Part shown: one piece after another, positions 51,216-63,600 of the stretch
How the letters are laid out: each line of letters opens with the position of its first letter
How positions within the stretch are numbered: the first letter of the stretch is position 1
Assembly: GCA_023055355.1 (NCBI GenBank)
Contig: JALJCS010000001.1
Location: forward strand, 67,869,381 to 67,933,380
Direction: 5' to 3'
DNA length: 64,000 bases
Source: Agelaius tricolor
Taxonomy: Eukaryota > Chordata > Aves > Passeriformes > Icteridae
Made by a program: the position numbers and the translations under genes
The notes under the pieces: model-generated
The model's input: the letters and a program-made list of their open reading frames with translations, nothing else
What the model was told of the DNA's origin: nothing
Databases searched by the model: none

Positions 51216-54200
51216 ATTCTGGCAAACACCAAATTGCTTTTTTTTGGCGAACAAAAAACCCTCATATAATGTATTTTAGATTTGTGTGTTTTCCATAAGC
51301 TGAAATTTTGAAAAATATTTAGAGGCTTAAATCCCCAAAATTATCTGTTTTATCACTCCACAGTAAAAGGCAGTTTGAAACAGAGTTTCATATATTATTT
51401 AAAGCCTTGTAGATTTGTTAATTCCTGACGGCCATTCTAATTTCATGAAGCAGTTCTGTGTGCTGGAATTTTCTCAGCAAAGCTGTCTTCAAGATTTAGG
51501 TTAGAAATAAGAAATATATCATGAAAATAGTAAAAATGTCACAAATTGGTAAGAGAAATTCAGAGAATTCTTGAATTTTAAAAGCAATGTTGAGGACTGG
51601 TGCAGCAAAGCAGGGACATTTTAATTTTCAGAGACTTCAAAAGTGGTTTTCACTGGTTTGGGTTACTGGTAACATTCTTAAATGAGTCCTTTGTCTATCA
51701 AGTGTTATTTTATAACTCTTCCTTAGGTAGACTGGTAAAACAGTCCTTCAAATCTTCACACAACCTCTTTTTGCAAGATATCTAATAAGAAACACCACGG
51801 TTATAGTCTAGATTTCCATGACTGCAATTGCTTTTCTGTAAACGTAGAATATTGGACTCCTCAGAAGAATGCTGCAGAAGTGGAGGAAGTTTCCCTTGGT
51901 CTTGCAGCACTACAGCACTCTGTGGGAGGATTCCCACACTTCCCTGCAGCACCATGGCAGTCCCTGACCATGATGAGTGGCACATTGCATGAAATGATGC
52001 AGAAAACCACAGCTACAGGTTGCTCTGCCCAGTGTTGTTTCTTGTCTGAGATTCCAGTCCAGTATACAGCAAATTTGTTTCATGGAAAGTCCCATGCTAG
52101 AGTCTTTATAGGAGCTAGGCTTGCCTGGTGTGAATGAAAATAATATCTCCTCCCTTTATAAGCAGGGTATTATGTACCCCAAGTAACAATTACAGAATTA
52201 TCAGAGCCAGGTAAGGAGTCCAGAAATCATGCTGCCTAATGTACTTCAACTTCAGGGTCAATTTTTTTTTAATTAAAAAAATAAAAATGCATAAAAATTT
52301 TACCTTGATGCAAGACAAGTGAAAGGCAGTACCTACCTCTCAGGCCACATTGCTGGCCACAAACATCAAAGTCTTAGAAAAACAGAGGTGCAACCAGTGC
52401 TGCTACAGTCCCCTCTGATATCAGAGAAGTGCAGCCAAGGACACCCAGCAGAGACTGGGAGTAGCCAATGATGTAAAGGGGAGCTTCCCAGCATAAGTTC
52501 CTCCAGCTGCTCACTATTCCAGTGCTCTTCCTTCCTTCTAAAGCATTCTTTCTGGTCTATATATAGAAGAAATGCAGATGTCTGCTGTGAGGGGGTGGAA
52601 GGCACTGTGGAATAGCTGCTTTCCAAAGCTACAGAAGTTTAGGCAACTGCAATAATGAATTTGACTCATCCTTTACTTGGCACTGAGTCAGCATCTCAGA
52701 GCAAAGGAGGGATTGCATGCTGCAAGGTCACACATGACTTGTGACAATCAGCCTTACAGGAATAAGAAGCAAGAGCAGCTTATTTCAGTCACATTAGTAA
52801 AATCATTATAGGAAAACGGTTACCCAGGACTAAAGGGATTCTAAACACTGCTCCACAAGCAAATTGATGCCATGCAGCTGGAAGAGGCTGAAAGCTGGCA
52901 TGTGCCCCTCCACATTGTGCCTGACTCATGCTCTCACTGACATGACCTGCTTGAATGAAACAATCAATACTGTCCTGTGGATGCCACCCAGAGCTTCACC
53001 AGACAGATCCATATCAGGGCTAATATCAGATGGTATCAGCTGCCTGTGTGTAAATGTAGGAGAGAAAGGGATCTCTTACTGTTTGTTGCCAGCATGCTAC
53101 TCTCAGGTTTGCCTTGGTGAGGATGTTATGGTGTGGATGGGAGAAGGTTTATGGCTTTCCTCCTTAATACCTCCCTACCCTGCTGTGGAAGGGGACATTA
53201 GTTAGGCAAGAGTCAGATGGGGGCAGCCCATTCCTACTATGGACTGAATGGAAAGCAAGGACACAAATTTTGTTTGCACCCATCTTGACTTTCTGTAAAC
53301 CAGTTGATGATTTTCTTAATTTTTAGCTCTTAGAATTTTTCTGCCTTTGGGACTGAGTTTGTTTTTTCCTGAAAACTGGTCTCCCTCTTCCCAGGCTGTT
53401 ACCTGGGGGGTTGGGAGTGAGGAGAAATTATAAAATTGCCATCAAAGAAAGATTACTATGCCTTTGCTTCCTTTTTTTGCTCATATTCATACCTGAACAT
53501 TTATTCCTCTTGTTGCCATACATTGGAAGAATTTTTAAAAGGCCTGCCACTAATGAGGACTTTTATATATTAACCCCCAAGCTGATGTAGTAGCAGACAA
53601 CAGACACCCAGCTTAGTTTTACCCAAGGCAACTAGAGTTCCACAGAACAATTTCACCAGAATACAGGGAAAATCAGGCACTCAGCATTATATTTAGAGTT
53701 TCCTGGAAATTTTTCAACTGAAAAGATTTTCCATATAAACCAGAAGCATTATTGATGAAAATGTGATTACAAACTACATTATGAACTGCCTCTTGATATG
53801 ATTGTTTATTTAGTTTTGCTGGTACCTGTCCAGCTGGCCAGAGAAAAATAATTGTCTTCCAGCTTTTTTTTCTATGTTTTTTTGGTCAGTCTTCTGATGG
53901 AAAATATTGAGGGGGAAAATGGCAACAATGCAAAAAAAGCAGCATTTTTCAAAATACTGTTTGTTTAGAAAAAATGTCCATTTCTCACTCCCTGAAATTT
54001 TAACAGCTCTACTTCTTATGTATACATGAAAGGAAGAGAAGAATTGTTTCGCTAACTTGTCCCCTGAAGCAGAAAACTTGCCCATATGTCTTGCCTGCCC
54101 GTGGCTGCTAGCAGTTTTTCATCATATTTTGCCCATTTACATCCTTTCTCCACCCCTTCCATAGCCCCATGCCATTTGCAGAGCACTTGCAGGTGCTGTT

Positions 54201-54262
54201 TTTCCCTGGCATTCCCTGGGCTGCTCCTGCACCAGGGTGAGTGTTTAATGCAGCATGTTGGC

Positions 54263-54282
54263 AGTGCTCCACGTGGAGCACT
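54263..54282. repeat. 20-bp perfect palindrome with CACGTG core
   Basis: AGTGCTCCACGTGGAGCACT is fully self-complementary with no spacer. The centre is CACGTG, the E-box bound by bHLH-ZIP factors such as MYC/MAX, USF and TFE families. It lies in one of the less AT-rich parts of the window and contains a CpG at its centre. Whether it is bound is unknown. Confidence 0.85.
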
Positions 54283-57069
54283 CGCCAAGATTTCCCCTCT
54301 CTCCCCCTTGGTATATGAATGAGTGCAAAATAAACTCAGCAGAAATTTGCATTCAGGCTTACATGGACTGAGCACAGAGTTTTGACGGACTGACCAAACT
54401 TATCAGAAGTTTTCCCTTTTATTTCAGTCATGGGAAGAAGGGTTGTCACATCTTCAGTTTACTCTGTATATGAAAAGAGCTGCACAGAGTTAATAAAAGT
54501 CACAGAGTAGCTCAACTGTGCTGCTAGGTCCAGAGCATGAGAGATCATATATCACTGTAACCTACCTAACCTTTCCTGTACTAAATGACAAACTGCTGCA
54601 AATAGCCTTTGGGTCAGGTCTCACATTCACTAAAATACTCGTCCTTCAGCTGAGGACTCTGTTGCACTCATATATCACACAGCCTCTTAAATCACACAGA
54701 CTTGCATAAATGCTAAATACTAATTAAGATGGAAAAATTACTGAAAGATAAAGTCCATGAAACAGGTCAAATCAAGGCTTAATTGTATTTAGAATTTATC
54801 TTTTTAGACGACCTCAGAAAGATAGAAGACTGCAGTTTTCTATGTGTTTATTAAGTTGTTACTGTACTTCAGGCTACAACTCATGTCACCCTCATGAGCA
54901 CAGCTTGTGCTCAGCCAGAAAAGGACTTCCAGTTGGACACTTCAAGAAGCAGGATGTGGCAGCCTTGTTGAGCTCACAGCCTTGTTGGCTGTGCTAAGCT
55001 TTTCAAATTGTCTTTCTATAGGACATGTCTGCTGATTAATGGATCCTAACAAGCAGTTCTTAAAAGGTTTTATTTGGAAGATTTTCACAGAGCATTGTTT
55101 GTTGGGAAAAGGTTGTTATTTGAAACCTTTCAAGGACTGATCTAAAAACACATTTTGGAATAAAACAGGAATTATAAATGTTGGCTTTGTGCAGCCACAC
55201 AATGTAGTAGTCATGACTTAAACAGTTCACCATGCATGCTAAATGCTTTCTGAGCAGTTTTCTGCCCTGAGGAACAATCATGTTAAGAAGAAACAGCTAA
55301 ATAATCAGCAGACACTGAAGAAAGGGAGCAGACAATTTATATATCAAATCAGTCAATTCCTTGAAAGTACCACAGCAGGAGTGTTGGGAGTTTTTATGTG
55401 ACAGAAGGCAGGAAGGTAGCAGATATGCTCAGGGAGGTCAGTCAGTGAATATAGAGCTTTTAGGTGATGGAGAAGCTGACAAACTGGCTGATTTGATGTG
55501 AATTGAATTGCACTGAGGTTTTCAGAACTGAGTAGCACGATTTTGTGTAGGGCACACAGTATAAATAATGAAAAAGAGAAGGAGACATCGTACTGAGTCA
55601 TATGTTTTGAGATAAGATATGAGTTGCTGGCAGGGAGATGCAGGACCTATTCTGAGCACAGTTGCAGAGGAGAGGACTCAGAAGAGAGAGGTGACAAGGG
55701 AGGAGAGAAGGAGATACAGTGCAGGAGGCCAGGAGGAGTCACACACACATGACAAGCACTTGTCTTCAGCATTTCAAAATATGACGTAAGCACAGTAGCC
55801 ATATTTGATAATAACAGTATAAACAACTTTGTTCCAGCCCTTTCTCCATTCCTAGAAATCAGACAAAAAGGGTGGCACAGCACTATCTCGATTCACAGTC
55901 TGTCATTTTCCCTTTTGCTCCTGGGCTGTTACAAATGTGTTATTACTGCTGGCCTCTCACTGAGCAGCCCTGGATGCAGAGGTGTGATCCCCCTTCAGCA
56001 GCTGAGCTCTGACCTGTGCCTGCAGTTCTGGGTTAGCCCCTAGAAAACTGTTACCAGCTGGTGGAATTTAAAGAAAGTCCAAAGCTGCTTTGAATTACAC
56101 CCCAGCTGTGATGAATGTAGGAATGTAGTGGGAACTGAGTTTCTGTGAAAACTGCATGGCAATGTTGTGCAAGGCAAGGAGGGAAAGAGCCCAGCACATT
56201 TGTTTAAAAAGTCACGATATATCTGCAGCTTTTAAAATGAACATTTAAAAGGAATTCAGACAAAATTGTGATTGTTAGGTGTTTGATATATCTTATGATT
56301 AGCCTTTGTTGGAATTATCTGTACTGCAGAATAATTATCTATACACAATTCCCTGAATTAACATTATAACCTAATCACATCTCTATAGCTTTCTGTATGA
56401 CTTTTTAAATTGGTTTTGTAATAGCCTCAGTGTAAAAAACAGTAACCTGAAGTGATTAGTCATTCATTATTTTCCCTGTCCCTGATTCAAAAAAAAGAGA
56501 TGACCTAATCAAATCCATACTACTACACATTTTTTTTCCAGAAGTAGATAGAAGTACTAGAAGCTGCTTTAAGGGGGCAGAAATAATTTCAATTCTTTCC
56601 CCAAATGACTGCACAAAGTTTGGTGTGGAGTTCTTACAGTATCTTCCTTGAAACTGCTCTGGGTTTATTTACATCAGAGGGAGACTTGTAATTTTGTGTA
56701 AGTCAAAGACTTATATAACACAAAGAAGAAATATATTCCTTTTATATCCAGAACTATCTTATTGACAGAAAAATTTTCACTAGTTTAATAAATATTAAAC
56801 AGCAAAACACAATTCCTATCAAACCATACATATGAAAGTACCATATGTAGAAGTTATAACTTGCAGCTAACTATTCTGGTTTAGAGTCTGGATTGAGATT
56901 AACTGGCACTGTTTTATAAATCTTAAAACATAAGGGCTAAACAGCTAGTTTTGTATCTTGAGACAGGAAAATAGAGGTTGTATATAAGGAGTATTTTTTC
57001 ATAGTCTTAATTTAATATACAATTCTTTACATATATATGTATATAATATGTAGTTATATACCAAAATTA

Positions 57070-57111
57070 TAACAAAAATGTAACAAAAGTGTAGCAAAAG
57101 TGAGCAAAAAT
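57070..57111 (+). repeat. 11-bp imperfect tandem repeat
   Basis: Units TAACAAAAATG, TAACAAAAGTG, TAGCAAAAGTG and a partial AGCAAAAAT, giving almost four copies of period 11. It follows an AT-rich TATATA patch at 57028-57060. Confidence 0.85.
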
Positions 57112-57237
57112 ATAAGTATACTATACAGCCTTATGACAATACTTCATCTTATATATGATTTCTGTATATTGGGACAATGCAGTTTTATGTTAAGCATTTT
57201 TAAAGGCTTAAATAAAGTCTGCACATGTGACCACTAT

Positions 57238-57655
57238 TAGAAGAACACAAGCCCTATGAGGAACAACTGGGGGAGCTGGGGTTGTTTAGCCTGGAGAAAA
57301 GGAGACTCAGAGGTGACCTTATCACTGTCTACAACTCCCTGAAAAGTGCTTGCAGTCAGGTGGGGTTGGTCCCTTTCTCCAGGCAGCAACTGATAGAACC
57401 AGAGGACACAGTCTCAAGCTGCATCAATGGAAATACAGGTTGGATGTTAGGAACAAGTTTTTTACAGAAAGAGTGATAAAGTACTGGAATTGTCTGCCCA
57501 GGAGGTGGTGGAGTCACCATCCCTGGATGTGTTTTAAAAAAGACTGGACTTGGCACTCGGTGCCATAATTTAGTTGAGCTGTCAGGGCATGGATTGGACT
57601 CTATGATCTTGAAGGTCTCTTCCAACCTTGTGATTCTTTGATTCTGTGAAGATAA
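57238..57655 (+). mobile_element. CR1 LINE 3' region, plus strand
   Basis: Sense-strand CR1 with nearly full continuity over its last roughly 415 bases. It begins at CACAAGCCCTATGAGGAAC, followed by TTTAGCCTGGAGAAAAGGAG. Then come GGTGACCTTATCACTGTCTA, CTCCAGGCAGCAACTGATAG, AGGTTGGATGTTAGGAAC, TCTGCCCAGGAGGTGGTGGA and CCATCCCTGGATGTGTTTTA. It finishes with CTTCCAACCTTGTGATTCTT and TGATTCTGTGA. The final GATTCTTTGATTCTGTGA is the CR1 terminal repeat. The internal arrangement resembles the CR1-Y/J type of birds. 5'-truncated. Confidence 0.95.
57282..57476 (+). pseudogene. Broken CR1 ORF2 C-terminal remnant
   Basis: A 64-codon open frame that begins with the CR1 motif [13 protein letters not shown] (residues 2-14). 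That is the same position as LFSLENRRL in the minus-strand copy at 7769. The frame then drifts, and the expected [15 protein letters not shown] segment (residues 50-60) is followed by a stop. The neighbouring frame (57350-57568) carries [20 protein letters not shown] and LPRRWW-like CR1 sequence, so at least one frameshift separates them. No function is expected. Confidence 0.88.
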
Positions 57656-57780
57656 TATTATTAAAGATGTAGATGTCACTATTTAATTTACTAGTGCATA
57701 CATAGCCAATGCACTCAGTACAACACATCTTTTCATGTTAATCACTGTACATAGCTAGAGAAATACCCTAACTTGAACAG

Positions 57781-57800
57781 ATTAGATGAAATTAGATGAA
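57781..57800 (+). repeat. 10-bp tandem duplication
   Basis: ATTAGATGAA twice, perfect and head to tail. Confidence 0.85.
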
Positions 57801-59204
57801 ATGAAGAAAGAACATATTTTAAGACAGGGAGCTGGGGCACAGATATTCTTAAACACTTTACTGTCAGCAAATAGTCATTAAATGAAAGGGAAACTCATTT
57901 GGAATTCTGAGTCCTAATGAAGTATCCTAAATTCAGTGACCATCCTTCTCTGCTAATGACCACCTTATTCTGTTATTCCCCTTTTTATCTCATTTTATCC
58001 TGCTCTGTACTTCTTTTTTCAGCCAGAGTATATAATGGTGAAAGATATACCAGAAGTGCCAGAGGATAGAATTTACATTAACAAGCTGATGATGTCAGGT
58101 GCTGTTACCAATTTATTTACTTAAGACTGCAAATCTGGCAGCAGAAAACTAAGAGGGAACTTATATTTCCCTGATTCATCCTCAAAAGCTGTAACAACAA
58201 GTCCAGGGCATCAAGCTGGCTGATGTTATATGAAGGCTAAAGTGCTGTTGCTCAGCATTGTAATGACCCCAGTGCTCTGCAGGTTTGAATTTTGTGGGAT
58301 GCTTTCCAATGATCTGCTCTATCTCCCATCCTGCAGTCTCTCAGATATGGAGAGGTAACCTTGGGCACCAGCACTGAGGAAGAAGATTTAAAGCACCACC
58401 ACAAGCCTTTGACAGTCTTCCTCAGCTCAATAGCAGCCTTCTGACACTGGATTTGCTTGGACTCAGCATGGTCAGCCAGAATATCTAATCAGGTCACAAA
58501 AATCATGATTTGCTAAAAAATATTGAAAAAAAATTGGCTTTCTATCAGATTTGAGCTTATCTTTTGGACAACACATCAATACTGTCTGCAAGCTGTTCTC
58601 CATGGCCATTAAAGCTGGTCAATTGGATGCTGATATATTGTGTAGGGTGGGGTTTTTTTTTTTTTCATTCTGTTTCTCCTATTTAATCACATGGATCTAG
58701 GAAATTAGGATTTATAAAAGAAATTAGTCACTGAATATGCACTGTAAAAAGATGAAGGTGGGATAGAAAGAGAAAAACCAGCTCTTACAAACAGCAATTT
58801 TATGCTTGTATGGCCAGCAGGTATAATTCAGATGGAGCTGAAACTTGAAAAATATTTTTATGCTAATTTTTTGAGAGAAGGACCTTATTCCCTGTCTATG
58901 TTTTATCCAAATATTCTGTTCCACACAAATGTACACAGTTCTACCAAATAGAACAAGGTTTCTTTGTCCTGTAATTAAAACACCTCTTTTCTCTCTCATC
59001 TGCACATTAATTGTCATTTCACATGGTGACATTTGACATTTTTGGAAGGTAGAGCCTACAGCATGTAAATTTTTTACCCTATTTTGATATTCAATTAGTA
59101 TAAGCACATGTTGTATCAGGAAGTACAGGGCAAAACAATTATTAGGGGAGGGTAGATTAAAAAATACCTTTTAATTGTGTTGGCAGAAGCTAACTCTGTG
59201 ACTT

Positions 59205-59256
59205 TATTTTCTAAATATATATATATATATTATTTTCTAAATATATATATATATAT
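59205..59256 (+). repeat. 26-bp perfect tandem duplication, AT-rich
   Basis: Two identical 26-base units, each TATTTTCTAAA followed by an alternating AT run. The alternating AT parts are self-complementary and could extrude as small cruciforms. Confidence 0.92.
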
Positions 59257-60354
59257 AAATGGTTTACCATTTTAAATGGCATGAGAGAGTAAGAGGAAAA
59301 TAGCACATGTTGAAATATTTGGAATTCAGGAGAAATTTTCACATAAACCCAAATATAGGAATTTTTCTCATGTTCCTAAGTATTGCTACACGCTTAAAAT
59401 GTTATATATCCACATTGAATGATACCCTTGAAACAAATCTTGATAGCAAATAGGAATAAGGTGTCTCCAGAATTCAATAGAAACAGATATAATTTTTCAG
59501 GCAAGTATTTTTGAGATATATACAGACCTTTCTTCATATGTGTGTGTGTATATATGTATGTATATGATGTCCTCTGTGACCTCCCTATTTTCACAGAGAA
59601 AAATCTGGGAATTTGATGCATTACAAAATCCTAATATCACCCTCCCACTACACACTAATTTATCAAAATATTTTTTCTAGAAAGTGGCTGTCCTCCAAAA
59701 ATTCAAAGCTTTGGGCTGTATTCTGCCTGTGTATTTCAGTTTCCTTTAAGGTGGGCTGCAAGGCAAGCATGGGACTCACTGAGTTCCTAGCAACAGCAGG
59801 ACAGGGGATCATTTGCTCTCAGGAAAAGTGACAGCACCTTAAAGACAGGACAGTAGAAACTGGACACTTGATTTCTTCAGAGCAAATTTCCAAGTTCTGA
59901 CCCTAGTTTCAGGAGCTTGGTGGAAAAATGGAAGTTTCAGACACTCTTGTAGAAAAACAGCATGGTTAGCCTGCTTGGAGGAGCTGTACTTTTGACAGGT
60001 AAAAGAAAGGAACATCCTTGCATACCAAGGGAAAAACAATGAAAGTAGAGAGCACAGAGTGCTGCTGGTGGAGCTGCTTTTGCTGCCTCCAGTACCCACA
60101 CTCTGCTTGAGAAAAAGGGAGATTCCTGCTGTGTCAGTGCTGGCAGTGCCCTGGCCCTGCAGCTGGAGCCCTTCTGGGCACCCATGCAAGCAGCCTTCAC
60201 TCAGCAGCCTCTGCAGCAGCTTGTCCTGACAGCCCCACAGCCCCCCCATGTCTCTGATAGTCTGGTAACTTCAGCATGATAAGATCAGTTTGCAAGGTTT
60301 ACTGTCAGTGTGGAAGGAATGATCCCTCACATCATTCTACAGACAAGGATCATC

Positions 60355-60628
60355 TCTTGTTAGGACAAGGAAAAATGACCTTAAGTTGTGCCAGGGGAAG
60401 TTTAAATTGGATATTTGGGGAAATCCTTAGTGGAAAGCGCTGGCAAACCACAGAACAGGCTTCACAGAGAACTAGCAGAGTCAGTATCTGAAAGAAGTGT
60501 AGAGATGGCACTTAGGGACATGGCTTAGTGGTGGACTTGGCAGTGCTGCACTTACAGCTGGACTCCATGATCTTGAATCTCTTCCAACATAAATTGTTCA
60601 ATAACCCTGTGATTCCTTGATTCTATAT
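60355..60628 (+). mobile_element. CR1 LINE 3' region, plus strand
   Basis: Sense-strand CR1 of about 270 bases. It opens with GGACAAGGAAAAATGACCTT and AAGTTGTGCCAGGGGAAGTT. Then follow TGGATATTTGGGGAAA, AACAGGCTTCACAGAGAAC, GATGGCACTTAGGGACATGG, TTAGTGGTGGACTTGGCAGT and GGACTCCATGATCTTGAATC. The end is CTTCCAACATAAATTGTTC and GTGATTCCTTGATTCTA. It is more strongly 5'-truncated than the 57238 copy and differs from it in the 'TAGTGGTGGACTTGGCAGTG' segment, so it is probably a different CR1 subfamily. The left edge is approximate. Confidence 0.92.
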
Positions 60629-63600
60629 TTTCTGCAACAAGCCTACATTCACACAACTCTGTAAATAGCTAATCATAATGCTGATGACAAAAAAAAATCT
60701 TTGCCCGAAATGATCAGTATCTGCATGAACAGTGACAATGGCAGATACAACAGATATTGTACAAGAACTAAGGTGTACCTAGCAAAACAACTGTTTTACA
60801 CGCATCTTACTTTTTAAAATTATCCACCTCTGGATGGAGATAGCAGCAAGAACTGAAAAACAGCAGTAATTCTTACACAAATCCTCTGGAACAGCTGGGC
60901 AAATCTGATTAGAGATTTTTGAAACTAAATTGGACGCTTCATCAAAAAGTGATTGTTAGCAGAAAGCCTGCATGGAAAAACCACAAGATAACACATCACT
61001 TTAATCTTTCCCTCCTAGAGTATGATTCCATTGAATTAAAATTATCCTTCGTTTTCACAAATCTATTTCCTATTGGAATATATTTGATGGTCCTCAACAA
61101 GTTTGTTTCTAGGCCTGCTAAACTCAGGAGAAATTTTATTTGTTTTGCAATAGTACTGCAAAATCATAACCTTGTTTTTTTTCAAAAGGATCTTTTTTAT
61201 GTATATTTATGCTTAGATAATGAATATAAATACCTGATGCTCATAAACCAAGCAACCATCTGCATAAGTTAGTGTCAGGCAACACAATATGAGTCTTTCA
61301 CTAAATCAATTTCAAAAAGTGGTAAAAGTGTTGTAGTACCTGGTAATCATTATGTAACTTCTCCAGGCAAGAAATGAGTGGAGATTTTGATGAAGAGTCG
61401 ATTTGTTTTTCTTAGTTCCACCTGTCCTATACCCTAGATAATTTGATCTCAGTACAGGTCCAAGGTTACTATATCTTCTCATTTTATATACTCTCTCAGG
61501 ATCACAAGAACCAAGGGCTGCACCCACTCTGGTAAGACAGTGCCAGGACAGATGCTGTAACACTGTCCTATGGTTGCTCAGTAACAGAGAGCATTCTCCC
61601 TGACATACACTTGGGTTCATGTCACCTAGAATTCCCTAAGCCAGTGTTCCAGCACTGTTCAGGGGGTTGTAAGTAAAATAGCTGCATCACCCTGATTTAA
61701 AAGGTATTTGGCCTTCAGGTTGCAAACTTCTTTTAAGATAAGAGAACAGGCTATAGAGCAGGTGATGGACTTCTTAATTTACCAGTCCCAATGTAGTGTT
61801 GGATACTGCTATAGGAATGACACTTCATGGCTTTACCACCTCCTGGCACCATGCGCATTCTGCCTTGTAGTGTTACCACATGGTGGAATATCAGCCTTTA
61901 ACATGAAGAAATTGTGTTTCCAGTGATTCCACGTGGTTGTGCGTGTGACTGCTATCGGCATATACTGGGAGAAATGCTCATGTAAAACAAGCAAGCATGT
62001 GCACCTTTTAGTGGAAAATCCATCTCCCTTAAATTGTATCTCTAGAGGGCTATTTAAAATGGTTTTTAGCAGCATAAAGATGCAATATTGTGCTCAGTAA
62101 TTCTTAGTACTCTTTGTAGTAGGAAAATTGTTCTCCTAATCTCGTACTCCTGAGAAGCATAAAAAAATCAAGCTATTGATATTAGTTCCTGGACTCTGAA
62201 GAGATGCCATTGCAATTTTGTCACTATACTACAGAGACTTGTTCATCAGCATTAGGCTTTTAATTGCTGCAAACCAATACAGAATTCAGTTAATTGTGTC
62301 TTTTAAAAACTCTCTTTCTGCACAAAAGTAGGTTTAAATATTACTCCAGTATCTTTCCCTTATAGATGTTTACATTGCTGGGTATGTATGCTGGCTGGGA
62401 TGTTTGTTATCCTTATTTTGTTTCGTAAGTTTTACTTGAGATCAAAGGGTTTAGATATCAGCAGGCACAGGATGTGCAACATTCATTGGTACCTTTGCAT
62501 GTCCTTACCTATTTATGTCCCCACCTGTGACACTCACGTAGCCCTGCTTGCCATTGTGTGCCTGGGCCAGGATTATAAATATAGTCAGGCACTTGCACAC
62601 TGGTGCTTTGCCAGCCTGGCTGGGGAGGAACAAGTGCCAGACACCAGTGATGAGAACTAGTATCTCAACACCCAGGCCAACAAAACTGTTGAATGTCCAA
62701 AGTTTCCATGGTTTCACACAAAGCGTTCCAGTTTCTAACACCAATACAACACAAAAATTTGAAAAATGAGATTTGTTTAATGATTATAAAAAATGGAAAA
62801 GAAGATGTTCCTCAAATACTTTTCTTCTAGCTGTATCTTGATTGCCCTTGCATTCTATGGTCTCAGGATCAGAATTGTTGCAATTCTGAACTTCACAAAA
62901 AGCCAAAGCAGAGAATGAGTCATGAGCAGGATTTTGTCCTGGGTTCTCTTATGTTGCTGCTGAGGCCAGAATTTCTCAGCTCTATGGGGGTTTCCTTTCA
63001 ATCCACATCCACATTTTTGCTGGAATTAGTCTGGTTGAGGCAGGGGAAATGCTTTTTCTGTTGCATTTCACCATTAATGAATACAAAAGCCGATCTGATT
63101 AATAACCAGTGTGCCGCAAGACCCAGCCGACTCAGGAATAAATTATTAGCAATGGATCTTGCTGTCAAAAGAAATGATTGAGGACACAAACTGAATAGGA
63201 TTAAATTTGACACCAGATTTTTAAATAATGAAAGCAGAAAAGAACCATATCCTGAGCACAACCTAATCACTGAGAGGGCCAGGAACTAATTTCCCCATTA
63301 AGCAAGTTCATCAACAAATGAACATTTTGATCACATTTTACCATGTTGTTTCTTAATCATTTTGTGCCATTCAGTTCAGGGAGAGGGAGAAGTAGGGAGA
63401 AGGAAGGGGCCAGCAGACTTTGGTCTCCCATGGAAACTGCCAGGAATAACTTGCTCAGATACTCTCAGTATAGGGGGAAAGAGCAGTCCTGAGAAAAGTG
63501 GTCTGACACTGTGTGCCCAGAGGCAGCAGAGTTAGCACTGGGTCAGGCATGCCATATGAAGGGACATATTATTTATTGGGCACTTTGGACACTGGTCCAA

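Larger units (their letters stand above)
46448..57237. other. Unique non-coding stretch with palindromes
   Basis: No supported gene. It holds a 9-bp-arm palindrome (49339-49358), staggered plus-strand open frames (49678-50704) without a recognisable domain, and near-perfect palindromes at 51188-51215 and 54263-54282. An 11-bp tandem repeat lies at 57070-57111. 50.5-51.1 kb and 54.0-54.3 kb are the least AT-rich parts. An AATAAA occurs at 51124 and a CAG/GTAGGT donor-like site near 50866, but no exon chain could be assembled. Confidence 0.55.
57656..60354. other. Unique non-coding stretch
   Basis: No gene seen between the two plus-strand CR1 copies. It contains a 10-bp duplication (ATTAGATGAA, 57781-57800), a 13-T run (58653-58665) and the 26-bp tandem AT repeat (59205-59256). 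A TG/TA-alternating patch lies at about 59535-59568. The minus-strand frames at 58724-59107 and 59839-60249 are the longest non-repeat frames here but show no recognisable domain. 60.05-60.25 kb is relatively GC-rich with CAGC/GCTG clusters. Confidence 0.57.

Noticed and set aside
52265..52280. T6-AATT-A6 palindrome
   Set aside because: Arises trivially where a T-run meets an A-run; low information.
52864..53205. 113-codon plus-strand open frame
   Set aside because: Cys/Trp-rich random-looking translation with no domain and no splice signals at suitable places.
54975..54993. CACAGCC-TTGTT-GGCTGTG hairpin
   Set aside because: Arms of only 7 bases; expected by chance at this window size.
58724..59107. 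127-codon minus-strand open frame
   Set aside because: No family resemblance, composition dominated by AT-rich codons, surrounded by simple repeats; expected by chance in 64 kb of six-frame sequence.
59839..60249. 136-codon minus-strand open frame
   Set aside because: Overlaps another open frame on the same strand (59937-60200). Ser/Leu/Gln-rich translation of CAGC/GCTG clusters without any recognisable motif.
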